The translations under genes were made by a program, and so were the position numbers. From positions 639,835 to 703,834 of the forward strand of contig NZ_RPFW01000005.1 in the NCBI RefSeq assembly GCF_007827045.1: a DNA stretch of 64,000 nt, given 5' to 3'. Shown here one piece after another: positions 1-10,520 of the stretch. Each line of letters opens with the position of its first letter. The first letter of the stretch is position 1. Source of the stretch: Trebonia kvetii (lineage in GTDB: Bacteria; Actinomycetota; Actinomycetes; Streptosporangiales; Streptosporangiaceae). The notes below the pieces were generated by a model. It made no database searches. It worked only from the letters and a program-made list of their open reading frames with translations, and had not been told where the DNA came from.

Positions 1-807
1 TCTTGTCGTCGGCGGGCAGTCCCACGCAGGACAGCCGGCCGCCGCGCCGCAGCGACGCGTAGGCCTGCTCGAACGTGCGGGGCGACGCGGCGGTGACGAC
101 CGCGACGTCGGCGCCGCCGTAGTCGGCGATCGCCTTAACCGGGTCGGTCTCCTTGGCGTTGACGATGAGGTCGGCGCCGAGCGCCTCGGCCAGGTCCAGC
201 TTGGCCTCTTCCACGTCGACCGCGATCACCCGCGCGCCGAGCACCCGTGCGTACTGCAACGCCAGGTGGCCAAGCCCGCCGATGCCGACGATAGAGACCG
301 TTTCGCCCGGCTGCACCCCCGCGACCTTGATCGCCTTGAAGGTGGTGACGCCCGCACACGTCAGCGGCGCCGCGTCCAGCGACGAGACCTCGCTGGGGAC
401 GGCGACGACATAGCGGTCGTGCGACGGCGTATTCGGCGTACGAGCCGTTAACGGAGTAGCCGCTGTTATGCTGCTGCTCGCACAGCGTCTCCCAGCCCGC
501 GACGCAATGCCGGCAATGGCCGCACGCGGTGGCGAGCCAGGGAAGCGCCACCCGGTCTCCCTCCTTGTGCAGCGTGGCGCCGGGACCGGTCGCGACGACC
601 ACGCCGACGCCCTCGTGCCCCAGGTATGAAGGGCGGGTTCGGCTTCACGGGCCAGTCGCCGTGCGCGGCGTGGATGTCGGTGTGGCAAAGGCCGGCTGCC
701 TCGATCTTGACGAGCACCTGGCCGGGACCGGGCTCGGGCACGTCGAGCTGTTGAATCTCCAGTTTGGCACCGAGCTCTGGGACGACGGCTGCCCTCATCG
801 TGGTCAT
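1..807 (-). pseudogene. adhP: Zinc-dependent alcohol dehydrogenase (AdhP-like), two frameshifts, 3' end outside window
   Basis: The protein reads as a medium-chain Zn alcohol dehydrogenase (alcohol to aldehyde, NAD-dependent). The N-terminus begins MTTMRAAVVPELG, continues with the zinc-site stretch GLCHTDIHAAHGDWP and then breaks at a GGGG run (plus-strand 618-621), where the frame moves by +1. The next frame gives KEGDRVALPWLATACGHCRHC, covering the structural-zinc cysteines, and YSVNGSYAEYAV; it breaks again at about 417-423. The third frame restores the Rossmann segment ETVSIVGIGGLGHLALQYA. The start at 807 has an AGAGGA ribosome site. Two single-base shifts within 200 bases make this a pseudogene unless they are sequencing errors. 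The C-terminus lies left of the window. Confidence 0.85.
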
Positions 808-942
808 TGCCGTTCCTCTTCCGCTTCCGTGGCTGTATGTCCTCGTGGCTTCACGGCAAGGCCGATACTGACCGTCGCAGCTCAATAGCGCAACGCAGTC
901 CTCGCTGTTCCCGCAGACCGCTCCCGCCACACCTGGCAGTGC

Positions 943-1761
943 CTACAGCATCGGCGGATAGTCCTTGACCTTGGACAGCGGCCACTGCGGTGCGCGCTTC
1001 TCGAGGAAGGCGGTCACGCCTTCCGCCGCGTCGGCCTGACTGCCCATCCAGTCGAAGACCTGCTGCTCGATCGCGCGCGACTCCGCCCGGTCCTGGCCGA
1101 GCCCGCCGTAGACCAGCGCCTTCGTGGCCGCCACCGAGACCGCGGAGGTGTTCGCCGCCACGTCCCGCGCGAGCTCCTGGGCGGCGGGCAGGACCTCATC
1201 GGCGGGCAGGGCGCGGGAGAACAAGCCCATCGCGGCACCCTCGGCGCCGGAGAAGATCCGGCCGGAGAGCAGCAGTTCCATGGCCAGCGAGACACCGACA
1301 AGGCGGGGCAGCATCCAGCTGGAGCCTGCCTCGGGCACCAGGCCGCGCCTGGTGAACACGAAGCCGTACTTGGCGTCGGCCGCGGCGAACCTCATGTCCC
1401 AGCCGAGCGGCAGGGTGATCCCGAGGCCGACCGCCGAGCCGTTCAGCGCCGCGATGACTGGGGTTCGCATCCGGCTGGGTTCCACGCGCTCGGCCGGCGG
1501 CAGGCTCTCGGGAGCGTCCGCGCCCGACCGCCCGGCGAACGTGCCCGCGCCGCCGCCCAGGTCCGCCCCGGCCGAGAAGTACCTGCCCGCGCCGGTGACC
1601 ACGATCGCCCGCACCCCGTCGTCGGCATCGAACCGCGCGAACGCCTCGTTCAGCTCGCGGTTCAGCTCGCCGGAGAAGGCGTTGCGCCGCTCGGGACGGT
1701 TCAGCCAGATCGTCGCGACCTTGCCCGACACGTCGGTGAGCAGGGTTTGGTAGTCGCCCAT
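943..1761 (-). CDS. Enoyl-CoA hydratase/isomerase (crotonase) family protein
   Basis: This is a 272-residue crotonase-fold protein, of usual family length, likely acting on an acyl-CoA thioester as hydratase or isomerase. The oxyanion-hole segments are visible as YFSAGADLGG (about residue 65) and ALNGSAVGLGITLPLG (about 105), and the catalytic glutamate region reads GLVPEAGSSWMLPRLVG. The chosen ATG at 1761 lies 7 bases after AGGAG; a GTG at 1770 overlaps that site and is less likely. It sits 135 bases upstream of the adhP-like pseudogene on the same strand. The exact substrate cannot be inferred. Confidence 0.88.
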   Translation of the reverse strand: MGDYQTLLTDVSGKVATIWLNRPERRNAFSGELNRELNEAFARFDADDGVRAIVVTGAGRYFSAGADLGGGAGTFAGRSGADAPESLPPAERVEPSRMRTPVIAALNGSAVGLGITLPLGWDMRFAAADAKYGFVFTRRGLVPEAGSSWMLPRLVGVSLAMELLLSGRIFSGAEGAAMGLFSRALPADEVLPAAQELARDVAANTSAVSVAATKALVYGGLGQDRAESRAIEQQVFDWMGSQADAAEGVTAFLEKRAPQWPLSKVKDYPPML

Positions 1762-1876
1762 GTCCGTCACTCCTGATCAGGCGAAGGGTTGGATCACACT
1801 TCTAGAACGAGATACTAGGATCGTCTACGGCCAGTGCGCCGCTGTCAACCGGCCCGGCCCCGGTTACGCTGAGCCA

Positions 1877-3181
1877 GTGACGGGGAACCAGGTGACTGTC
1901 GAAGCCGTATTCCGCCGGGAGTACGGCCGCTGCGTCGCCACCCTGATCCGCTTCCTTGGCGACATCGACGCCGCCGAGGAAGCGGTCCAGGACGCGTTCA
2001 CCGTGGCGGTCGCCAAGTGGCCAGCCGAGGGCTACCCGCCCAATCCAGGCGCGTGGATCGTCACGACCGCCCGCAACCGTGCCATCGACCGGCTGCGCCG
2101 CGAGTCGGTCCGCGACGAGCGGCACACACAGGCACATCACCTGTACGGCGCCGCCTTCGGCGAAGCGGCCGACGCTGCCCTGGACCAGGAGGCGGAGAGC
2201 GTCCCCGATGACCGGCTGCGGCTGATCTTCACCTGCTGTCATCCGGCGCTGAACCAGCCCGCCCAGGTCGCGCTGACCCTCCGGCTGCTCGGCGGGCTCG
2301 AGACCCCGCAGATCGCCCGGGCGTTCCTCGTGCCGGAGGCAACCCTCGCACAGCGCATCGTCCGGGCCAAGCGCAAGATCAGCGGCGCGCGCATTCCCTA
2401 CCGCGTCCCCGCGGAAGCCGAACTTCCCGCCCGTCTCAAACCCGTGCTCGCCGTCATCTACCTGATCTTCAACGAGGGGTACGCGGCGACCGCCGGCGCC
2501 CTGCTGCGGCTTGACCTGTGCGCGGAGGCCATCAGGCTCGCCCGGGTGCTCGCCCGGCTGATGCCAGCCGAGCCGGAGGCGCAGGGGCTGCTCGCCCTGC
2601 TGCTGCTGCAGCACGCGCGCAGCGCCGCCCGGGTCACCCCCGCCGGATCGCTGGCCCGCCTGGCCGAACAAGACAGGCGGCTCTGGGACCGCGACATGAT
2701 CGCCGAGGGCCAGGCCATCGTGCGCGCGTGCGTCCAGCACGGTCACCCGGGCCCGTACCAGGTCCAGGCCGCCATCAACGCGGTCCACTGCCTCGCGCCA
2801 AGCGGCGACGACACGGACTGGCACGCCATCCTGACGCTCTACCACCAGCTCTACGCGCTCACCCCGACGCCGGTGGTCGGGCTCAACCGCGCCGTGGCGC
2901 TCGCCGAGGTCCGCGGTCCCGCCGCGGGACTTGCCGCGGTGTATGACCTGCGGTCCCCGGCCCTGGACGGCTACTACCTGTTCCACGCGGCACGAGCCGA
3001 CCTGCTCCGCCGCCTCGGCCGCGCCGCCGAAGCCGCGGCCGCCTACGACGCCGCCCGCTCGCTTACCGCGAACCCGGTCGAGCAGGCCTTCCTCGACGCG
3101 CAGCGCATAGCGGTCACCGCTTCGCCCACTCCTCGGCGAGCAGCTGGTAAGAGCGAACGCGGTCGATGTGGTCGTGGGTGA
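1877..3181 (+). CDS. ECF42-type RNA polymerase sigma factor with long C-terminal extension
   Basis: This is an extracytoplasmic-function sigma factor. Region 2 reads FRREYGRCVATLIRFLGD with AAEEAVQDAFTVAVAKW and NRAIDRLRRE. Region 4 includes FTCCHPALNQPAQVALTLRL and ETPQIARAFLVPEATLAQRI. These and the following DUF6596-like, TPR-like extension (YLIFNEGYAAT onward, about residues 190-410) are typical of the ECF42 group. Such factors are usually encoded beside a YCII/DGPF-domain protein, which is absent here. No ATG fits. GTG at 1877 is chosen; GTG at 1892, preceded by GGGGA, is an equal alternative. The 3' end overlaps the convergent monooxygenase gene by 68 bases, so the last 20 or so residues are family-atypical. 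Confidence 0.88.
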   Translation: MTGNQVTVEAVFRREYGRCVATLIRFLGDIDAAEEAVQDAFTVAVAKWPAEGYPPNPGAWIVTTARNRAIDRLRRESVRDERHTQAHHLYGAAFGEAADAALDQEAESVPDDRLRLIFTCCHPALNQPAQVALTLRLLGGLETPQIARAFLVPEATLAQRIVRAKRKISGARIPYRVPAEAELPARLKPVLAVIYLIFNEGYAATAGALLRLDLCAEAIRLARVLARLMPAEPEAQGLLALLLLQHARSAARVTPAGSLARLAEQDRRLWDRDMIAEGQAIVRACVQHGHPGPYQVQAAINAVHCLAPSGDDTDWHAILTLYHQLYALTPTPVVGLNRAVALAEVRGPAAGLAAVYDLRSPALDGYYLFHAARADLLRRLGRAAEAAAAYDAARSLTANPVEQAFLDAQRIAVTASPTPRRAAGKSERGRCGRG

Positions 3182-4247
3182 TGGTGGTGATGATCAGCTC
3201 GTCGGCTTCCGTGGCGTCACGCAGCCGTTCCAGCTGGTCGGCGACCTGCCGTGGGGTGCCGGTGAACTGAGTGTCGACGCGGTCGGCGACCAGCGCACGG
3301 TCGGCGTCGGTCCACGGGTAGCGGCGGGCCTCCGCAGGGGTGGGGAACTGGATGGCGCCCTCGGCGGTGCGGATGCTGCGCACCCACGGCCCGTAGCCGG
3401 CGGCCAGCTCGCGCGCCTGCTCCTCGGTCGCGGCGACGACCACGTCGGCCGAGACGCTGACGTAGGGGCGGTCAAGCTCGCCCGAGTCGTCGAACGCGGC
3501 GCGGTAGCCCTCGACCGCCTCGAGCACGGTCGCCGGGCTGACGTGGTAGTTGGCGGCGAACCGCAGGCCTCGTCGGCCGGCCACCTCGGCGCTCTCCCCG
3601 CCGCTGCTGCCGAGCACCCACACCTGCAGCGCCGCGCCCTCGCCGGGCACCACGTGCGCCTCCTCGCCGTCCGCGGCGCGGTAGGTGCCCGCGATCAGCG
3701 CAAGCACGTCGCCGACCTGCTCGGTGTAGTTCTGCGATTCCGCGTGCGGGTGCTGCAGCAGGCGCTTCTGCAGCGCGAACCGCGGCGACTTCAGCAGGGC
3801 AGCGGTGGAGAACCGCGGCGGGATCAGCAGCCCGTTCGCGGTGCGGCCGTTCACCACGGCGGCGCCGGCGCCGCCGGCGAGCGCCGGCGCCTTCGGCTCG
3901 GGAGGCCGCCCGGCGGAGCGTCCGAGTCCGAGGTCGAAGCGGCCCGGATGGGCCGTGTCGAGCAGCCCGAACTCCTCGACGACGGACAGCGCGGTGCGGT
4001 GCCCCATCTGCACCGCGCCGGAACCGAGCCGGATCGTCGAGGTGGCGGCCGCGGTCAGCGCGAGCAGGACCGCCGGCGAGGTCCCGGCAACGCCGGGGTT
4101 GAGGTGATGCTCGGCGAACCAGTACCTGGTGTAGCCGAGCGACTCGGCCTGTTGCGCGAGGTCGATGCTGTTGCGCAGCGCCTGGCGGGCGGAGGACCCC
4201 GACGAGATCGGTACGAGGTCAAGGACGGTCAGCGGGGTGCTAGTCAT
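3114..4247 (-). CDS. LLM-class flavin-dependent oxidoreductase (MsnO8-like)
   Basis: This is a 377-residue bacterial-luciferase-like monooxygenase of the single-component type. The N-terminal part has VLDLVPISSGSSARQALRNS and the family stretch GYTRYWFAEHHLNPGVAGTSP, then IRLGSGAVQMGHRTALSVVE and HPGRFDLGLGRSAG, all typical of this FMN-binding TIM barrel. The C-terminus has VADQLERLRDATEADELIITT. The start ATG follows GGAAG. It is the last gene of a leftward run of three LLM genes, 42 bases after the NtaA-like gene. The substrate is unknown; the neighbours suggest a sulfonate, sulfone or amine-type organic compound. Confidence 0.85.
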   Translation of the reverse strand: MTSTPLTVLDLVPISSGSSARQALRNSIDLAQQAESLGYTRYWFAEHHLNPGVAGTSPAVLLALTAAATSTIRLGSGAVQMGHRTALSVVEEFGLLDTAHPGRFDLGLGRSAGRPPEPKAPALAGGAGAAVVNGRTANGLLIPPRFSTAALLKSPRFALQKRLLQHPHAESQNYTEQVGDVLALIAGTYRAADGEEAHVVPGEGAALQVWVLGSSGGESAEVAGRRGLRFAANYHVSPATVLEAVEGYRAAFDDSGELDRPYVSVSADVVVAATEEQARELAAGYGPWVRSIRTAEGAIQFPTPAEARRYPWTDADRALVADRVDTQFTGTPRQVADQLERLRDATEADELIITTITHDHIDRVRSYQLLAEEWAKR

Positions 4248-4289
4248 GCGGTGCTTCCTCCTCAGCCAGCGCGCCGCCGCCCATGAACC

Positions 4290-5687
4290 TCATGAGGCGG
4301 CCCGCGCAGTGCCGGTCCGTGCAGTGCCGATGCCCGGACGGCCGAGCGGCGCCAGCCCGAGATGATCGCGGAGCGTCGTCCCCGTGTAGTCGGCGCGGAA
4401 CGTGCCAAGCTCCTGCAGCAGCGGCACCACCCTGTCCACGAACGGGTCGAGGCCGCCCGGGGTGATGTGCGGGACGAGGATGAAGCCGTCGGAGGCGTCG
4501 GCCTGGACCAGGTCGTTGAGGGTCCGCGCGATGGTTTCCGGTGCGCCGATGAATGACTGGCGCCCGGTTACCTCGATGACGACCTCGCGCGCCGACAGGC
4601 GGCCCGCTTCGGCCTTCGCGCGCCACTCGTTCGCGAGCGCGACCGGGTCCTTCGCGAACTGCCGCACGCTCGCCCTGCCCTTGGAGACGAGATCATCGCC
4701 GACGGCCGGGTCGAAAGCGGGGAGCGGACCGTCGACGTCGAAGCCCGGCAGTTCGCGGTTCCATAGCTGCTCGATGAAGCGCAGCGCGGTCTGCGGGGAC
4801 ACCTGGGCGCGGCGCACCTCGTGCGCGATGTCGGCGGCCTCCGCGTCGGTATCGCCGAGCACGAAGGTCGCCGCGGGCAGGATCAGCAGCTCGTCGCGGG
4901 TGCGGCCGAACTTGGCCAGCCGCCCCTTGACGTCGGCGTAGAAGGCCTGCCCCTCGGTGAGCGTGGAGTGTCTGGAGAAGATCGCGTCCGCCGACGCGGC
5001 GGCGAAGTCGCGGCCCTCGTCGGAGTCGCCCGCCTGGAAGATCACCGGGCGGCCCTGCGGCGAGCGCGGCACGTTGAACTGGCCGGCGATGTCGAAGAAC
5101 TTGTCCTGATGTGCGAACACTCCGGGCGCCGTGGTGCTCAGGAACTGCCCGCTGCCGGAGTCCGCGATCACCTCATCGCCGTGCCAGGAGTCCCACAGTT
5201 CGTTCGCGGTGCGCAGGAATGTCCTGGCCCGCTCATAGCGGTCGTCCTGCGCGAGGAAGCCGCCGCGCCGGAAGTTCTCCCCGGTGAAGGCGTCCCAGCT
5301 GGTGACCACGTTCCAGGCGGCGCGCCCGCCCGACAGGTGGTCGAGCGACGCGAACTGGCGGGCCACCTCATACGGCTCGTTGAACGTCGAGTTGATGGTT
5401 CCCGTCAGGCCGAGGTGCTCGGTCACCGCGGCGAGCGCGGCGAGGATCGTGAACGTGTCCGGGCGGCCGACCACGTCCAGGTCGTAGATCTGGCCGTTCT
5501 GCTCGCGCAGCCGCAGCCCCTCGGCGAGGAACATGAAGTCGAACTTGCCGCGCTCCGCGGTCTGCGCGAAGCGGCGGAACGAGTCGAACTCGATGTGGCT
5601 GCCCGCGGCGGGGTCGCTCCACACGGTGGTGTTGTTCACGCCGGGGAAGTGCGCGGCGAGATGGATCTGCTTGACCGGCTTGCTCAA
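4290..5687 (-). CDS. NtaA/DmoA family FMN-dependent monooxygenase
   Basis: A 465-residue protein of the NtaA/SnaA/DszA family of two-component FMNH2-dependent monooxygenases. Family marks are IHLAAHFPGVNNTTVWSDP at the N-terminus, GKFDFMFLAEGLRLRE, LTGTINSTFNEPYEVARQFA, and LDHLSGGRAAWNVVTS followed by FRRGGF, then GRPVIFQAGDSDEGRDFAA. Family members oxidise nitrilotriacetate, dimethyl sulfide or sulfones, or dibenzothiophene sulfone, using reduced flavin from a partner reductase; no reductase lies in this window. The start is TTG at 5687 behind AAGGGGA. The last 15 to 20 residues (GRPGIGTARTGTARAAS) look like non-conserved tail. Confidence 0.87.
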   Translation of the reverse strand: MSKPVKQIHLAAHFPGVNNTTVWSDPAAGSHIEFDSFRRFAQTAERGKFDFMFLAEGLRLREQNGQIYDLDVVGRPDTFTILAALAAVTEHLGLTGTINSTFNEPYEVARQFASLDHLSGGRAAWNVVTSWDAFTGENFRRGGFLAQDDRYERARTFLRTANELWDSWHGDEVIADSGSGQFLSTTAPGVFAHQDKFFDIAGQFNVPRSPQGRPVIFQAGDSDEGRDFAAASADAIFSRHSTLTEGQAFYADVKGRLAKFGRTRDELLILPAATFVLGDTDAEAADIAHEVRRAQVSPQTALRFIEQLWNRELPGFDVDGPLPAFDPAVGDDLVSKGRASVRQFAKDPVALANEWRAKAEAGRLSAREVVIEVTGRQSFIGAPETIARTLNDLVQADASDGFILVPHITPGGLDPFVDRVVPLLQELGTFRADYTGTTLRDHLGLAPLGRPGIGTARTGTARAAS

Positions 5688-5718
5688 CGGGGTCCCCTTC
5701 CTCTGGCAGCCCTAGACC

Positions 5719-6924
5719 TCATGCGTCGACCCTGGCGTAGCGGTTGGCCGGGCGGCGAAGGCCGAGCAGCCCGCGCAGCGTGGCCGGCCAGCCGGCGGCA
5801 CGGTAGCCGGCCCGGAACGACTCGCGCCGCTGCAGTTCTGGCACGAGGCCTCCGGTGATCTGGACCAGGTCGTGCGGCAGCGCGGCCGGTCGCAGCCGGA
5901 ACCCGGTCAGCCCTGCCTCGTGCCAGTCGAGCAGCAGGTCGGCGAGCTCGGCGGGAGTGCCGGCGAAGATGTGCGCGTCGCTGGTGTACTCCGCCCCCGC
6001 CAGCTCGTCGAGACGGTCCCTGCGGGCGCGCGCGGCGGCCGGGCTGTCGTCAAGGAAGACGACCAGGTCGCCGAATAGGTGCGCCACCTGCCGTTCGGCT
6101 GCTTCCTGTTCGCCTTGGATCTCCGTCACGATCTCGGCGGCATGCTGGCGGTCGCGCGGGGTGACGAAGCCGACGTCCGCCGACCGTGCGACCAGCCGGT
6201 ACGGAACGGTTGCGTGCCCCAGCGCGGCCACCACCGGCTGCCCCTGGGGCGGGCGAGGCGTGATGGACGGGCCCTTCACCGAGAACCAGCGCCCCTCGAA
6301 GTCGGTGTAATGCAGCCTGTCCCTGTCGATGAACCGTCCGGTCGCCACGTCGCGGATTTCCGCGCCGTCCTCCCAGGAGTCCCACAACCTGCGCAGCACC
6401 TCGACGTAGTCGGCGGCCTCGTCGAAGTGCTCGGTGACCAGCCGCTGCACATCTGGGTCGGTGAACCGCTCGAGGCTCAGCGGCGGTATCTCCCGGCGGC
6501 CGAAGTGCGCCGCCGTGTCGGCGCGCCCGGCGACCTGCACGCGCACCCCGGCGCGGCCGCCGCTGACGTAGTCCAGCGTGGCGATCGCCTTCGACAGGTG
6601 GAAGGGCTCGGTGTGGGTGGTGATCGCGGTCGGGACGAGCCCGATGTGCCGGGTAACCGGGGCGACCCGGGCGGCGATCAGCACCGCGTCAAGCCGTCCG
6701 CGCACCCGGTCGGTGCGCTCGTCGCGGCCGGACCGGTCATCGGACTGCAGGTCGAGACCGTCTTCGATGGTGATGAAGTCGAGCAGGCCGCGCTCCGCCT
6801 GCTGGGCGAGGCCGGTCCAGTACGCCGGCGTGAACAGGCGATCGGGCTGCGCGTCCGGCTCTCGCCAGGCGGCCGGGTGCCAGCCGGCGCCGTCAAGCGC
6901 GACGGCCAGGTGCAGTGACGACAC
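5719..6924 (-). CDS. LLM-class flavin-dependent oxidoreductase (NtaA-like relative)
   Basis: A 401-residue luciferase-like monooxygenase. It shares the NtaA-type layout: LHLAVALDGAGWHPAAWR, then AQQAERGLLDFITIEDGLDL, HIGLVPTAITTHTEPFHLSK, ATLDYVSGGRAGVRVQVAGR, SITPRPPQGQPVVAALGHA and a C-terminal barrel segment. The start is GTG at 6924 after GAGAGGGG. It is the first gene of the three-gene leftward run and shares a 226-base divergent upstream region with the decayed ssuD-like gene. The lineup suggests use of an organosulfur or similar compound, but no transporter or flavin reductase is present, so this remains inference. Confidence 0.85.
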   Translation of the reverse strand: MSSLHLAVALDGAGWHPAAWREPDAQPDRLFTPAYWTGLAQQAERGLLDFITIEDGLDLQSDDRSGRDERTDRVRGRLDAVLIAARVAPVTRHIGLVPTAITTHTEPFHLSKAIATLDYVSGGRAGVRVQVAGRADTAAHFGRREIPPLSLERFTDPDVQRLVTEHFDEAADYVEVLRRLWDSWEDGAEIRDVATGRFIDRDRLHYTDFEGRWFSVKGPSITPRPPQGQPVVAALGHATVPYRLVARSADVGFVTPRDRQHAAEIVTEIQGEQEAAERQVAHLFGDLVVFLDDSPAAARARRDRLDELAGAEYTSDAHIFAGTPAELADLLLDWHEAGLTGFRLRPAALPHDLVQITGGLVPELQRRESFRAGYRAAGWPATLRGLLGLRRPANRYARVDA

Positions 6925-7052
6925 GGGGCCCCTCTCTAAGCTGATCTAGCCGAGGAACTTGGTTCCGGCGATGCGGCGTCGTACTTCAGGCTTAGCGTGG
7001 GACCGAAGTACAGGTCAACCTCGCTGTTCAACGCTGACACCTGTCCGCCATG

Positions 7053-7080
7053 TTGTCAATAATTACGATCAGTTTAATAG
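7053..7080 (+). promoter_or_regulatory. Candidate promoter of the ssuD-like pseudogene
   Basis: TTGTCA (7053-7058), a 16-base spacer and TAATAG (7075-7080) sit in an unusually AT-rich patch of the 226-base divergent region. It points rightwards toward the ATG at 7151, which has an AGAGGAGG ribosome site. The hexamers fit the vegetative consensus reasonably well, but promoter prediction by eye is weak evidence. Confidence 0.4.
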
Positions 7081-7150
7081 ACTAAAGAAAGACTGCGAGT
7101 CACCCGTAGTCACGGCTAACAGGCCTGGGCCTAACCAAGAGGAGGCGCCG

Positions 7151-8202
7151 ATGTCTTCGCAGGAGACGGGGGCGGCACTGCGGTTTCACTGGTTCCTGCC
7201 GACCAACGGCGACGGCCGCGACATCGTCGGCGGCAACCACAGCGCGTCGGCCGCGGCGGTCGCCGCCGGCCGGCCGCCGACGATCGGGTACCTCGGGCAG
7301 GTCGCCCGCGGCGCGGAGCAGCTTGGCTTTCGAGGGCGTGCTCACGCCGACGGGCTCGACGCCTGGCTGACGACCGCCATGCTCGCCGAGTCCACCAAGC
7401 GGCTTAAGTTCCTCGTCGCCTTCCGGCCCGGGTTCATCTCGCCCACGCTCGCCGCGCACCAGGCGGCGACGTTCCAGCGGCTGTCCGGGGGCAGGCTGCT
7501 GCTGAACGTCGTGACCGGCGGCGAGTCCGCCGAGCAGCGCGCCTACGGCGACTTCCTCGACAAGGAGGAGCGCTACGAGCGGACCGGCGAGTTCCTGGAC
7601 ATCGTCACCCGGCTGTGGCGCGGCGAGACGGTCACCGTCACCGGCAACCACCTGCGCGTCGAGGGCGCCAGGCTCGTCCGGCCGCCCGAGCCGGTCCCCG
7701 GCGTCTACTTCGGCGGCTCGTCGCACGCCGCCGGGCCGGTCGCCGCGCGGTACGCCGACGTCTACCTCACCTGGGGCGAGCCGCCGCACGCGGTGGACAC
7801 CAAGCTCCGCTGGATCGAGGCGCTCGCGGCCAAGGAGGGGCGCACCCCGCCGCGTTTCGGCATCCGGCTGCACGTCATCACCAGGGACACCGCGCGGGAG
7901 GCGTGGCGTGCCGCGGAGCGGCTGATCGAATGCGCGACCTGCACCACGGCGGTGACCGGCGCGCCCTGACGGTGGCGCCCAACCTCTGGGCCGGGATCGG
8001 GCTGCTCCGCGGCGGAGCGGGAACCGCCCTGGTCGGCAGCCACGCCGAGGTCGCCGACCGCATCGAGGAGTACGCGAGCCTGGGCATCTCGGAGTTCATC
8101 CTGTCCGGCTACCCGCACCTGGAGGAGGCGTACTGGTTCGGTGAGGGCGTCCTGCCGGAACTGGAGCGCAGGAGCCGGTGGCGGCATCCGGCGGACGCCT
8201 AG
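7151..8202 (+). pseudogene. ssuD: FMNH2-dependent alkanesulfonate monooxygenase (SsuD-like), decayed
   Basis: The gene starts well (ATG after AGAGGAGG) and reads FHWFLPTNGDGRDIVGG, then QRLSGGRLLLNVVTGGESAE, clear SsuD signatures. Two lesions are visible. First, near 7330-7365 the bases encode FEGVLTPTG only in a shifted frame, and the usual TWCE-type stretch before DAWLTTAML is missing; this stretch holds the conserved cysteine of SsuD. Frame is restored, leaving RGRAHADGL out of register. Second, at about 7930 the frame ends in ECATCTTAVTGAP and a stop at 7969, while the family C-terminus (NLWAGIGLLRGGAGTALVGS, then EFILSGYPHLEEAYWFGEGV) continues in another frame. About 20 residues appear deleted at that junction. 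The protein is therefore probably inactive. Confidence 0.85.
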
Positions 8203-8214
8203 CAGGCGCGGGAG

Positions 8215-10359
<2,145 letters not shown>

Positions 10360-10413
10360 TTAGTTACTAATCGAATACTACTCTGAGACACCGACATTCC
10401 AGCGCGGCACGCC

Positions 10414-10429
10414 GAACGGACGAACGGAC
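10414..10429. repeat. Tandem 8-mer GAACGGAC at left IS flank (target site)
   Basis: GAACGGAC occurs at 10414-10421 and again at 10422-10429, directly against the left end of the IS element. The second copy matches the 8 bases immediately after the right end (12333-12340), so it is read as the target-site duplication. Because the target was already a tandem repeat (another copy lies at 12342-12349), part of the match could pre-date insertion. Confidence 0.8.
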
Positions 10430-10453
10430 GGGTGTGCGACACGTTTATTGAGG
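10430..10453 (+). repeat. IS left terminal inverted repeat
   Basis: Starts GGGTGTGCGACAC and pairs with 12309-12332 at 19 of 24 positions. It abuts the target duplicate 10422-10429. Confidence 0.88.
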
Positions 10454-10520
10454 TCCCGCGTTTTGGCTGGTTATGCTGGGAGCCTGGTTGCTCATGCTGC
10501 AATCAGGTGAAGGGGCATCC

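Noticed and set aside
1760..1876. N-terminal extension of the ECF42 sigma factor
   Set aside because: Possible starts at 1760 would overlap the divergent crotonase gene and add residues not found in the family.
3168..5858. Plus-strand open frames over the LLM monooxygenase genes
   Set aside because: Arg/Val/Gly-rich antisense frames with no motif; the minus-strand genes are clearly conserved.
7000..7150. SAM-type riboswitch before the ssuD-like gene
   Set aside because: No conserved riboswitch core was recognisable; only a plausible promoter and ribosome site are present.
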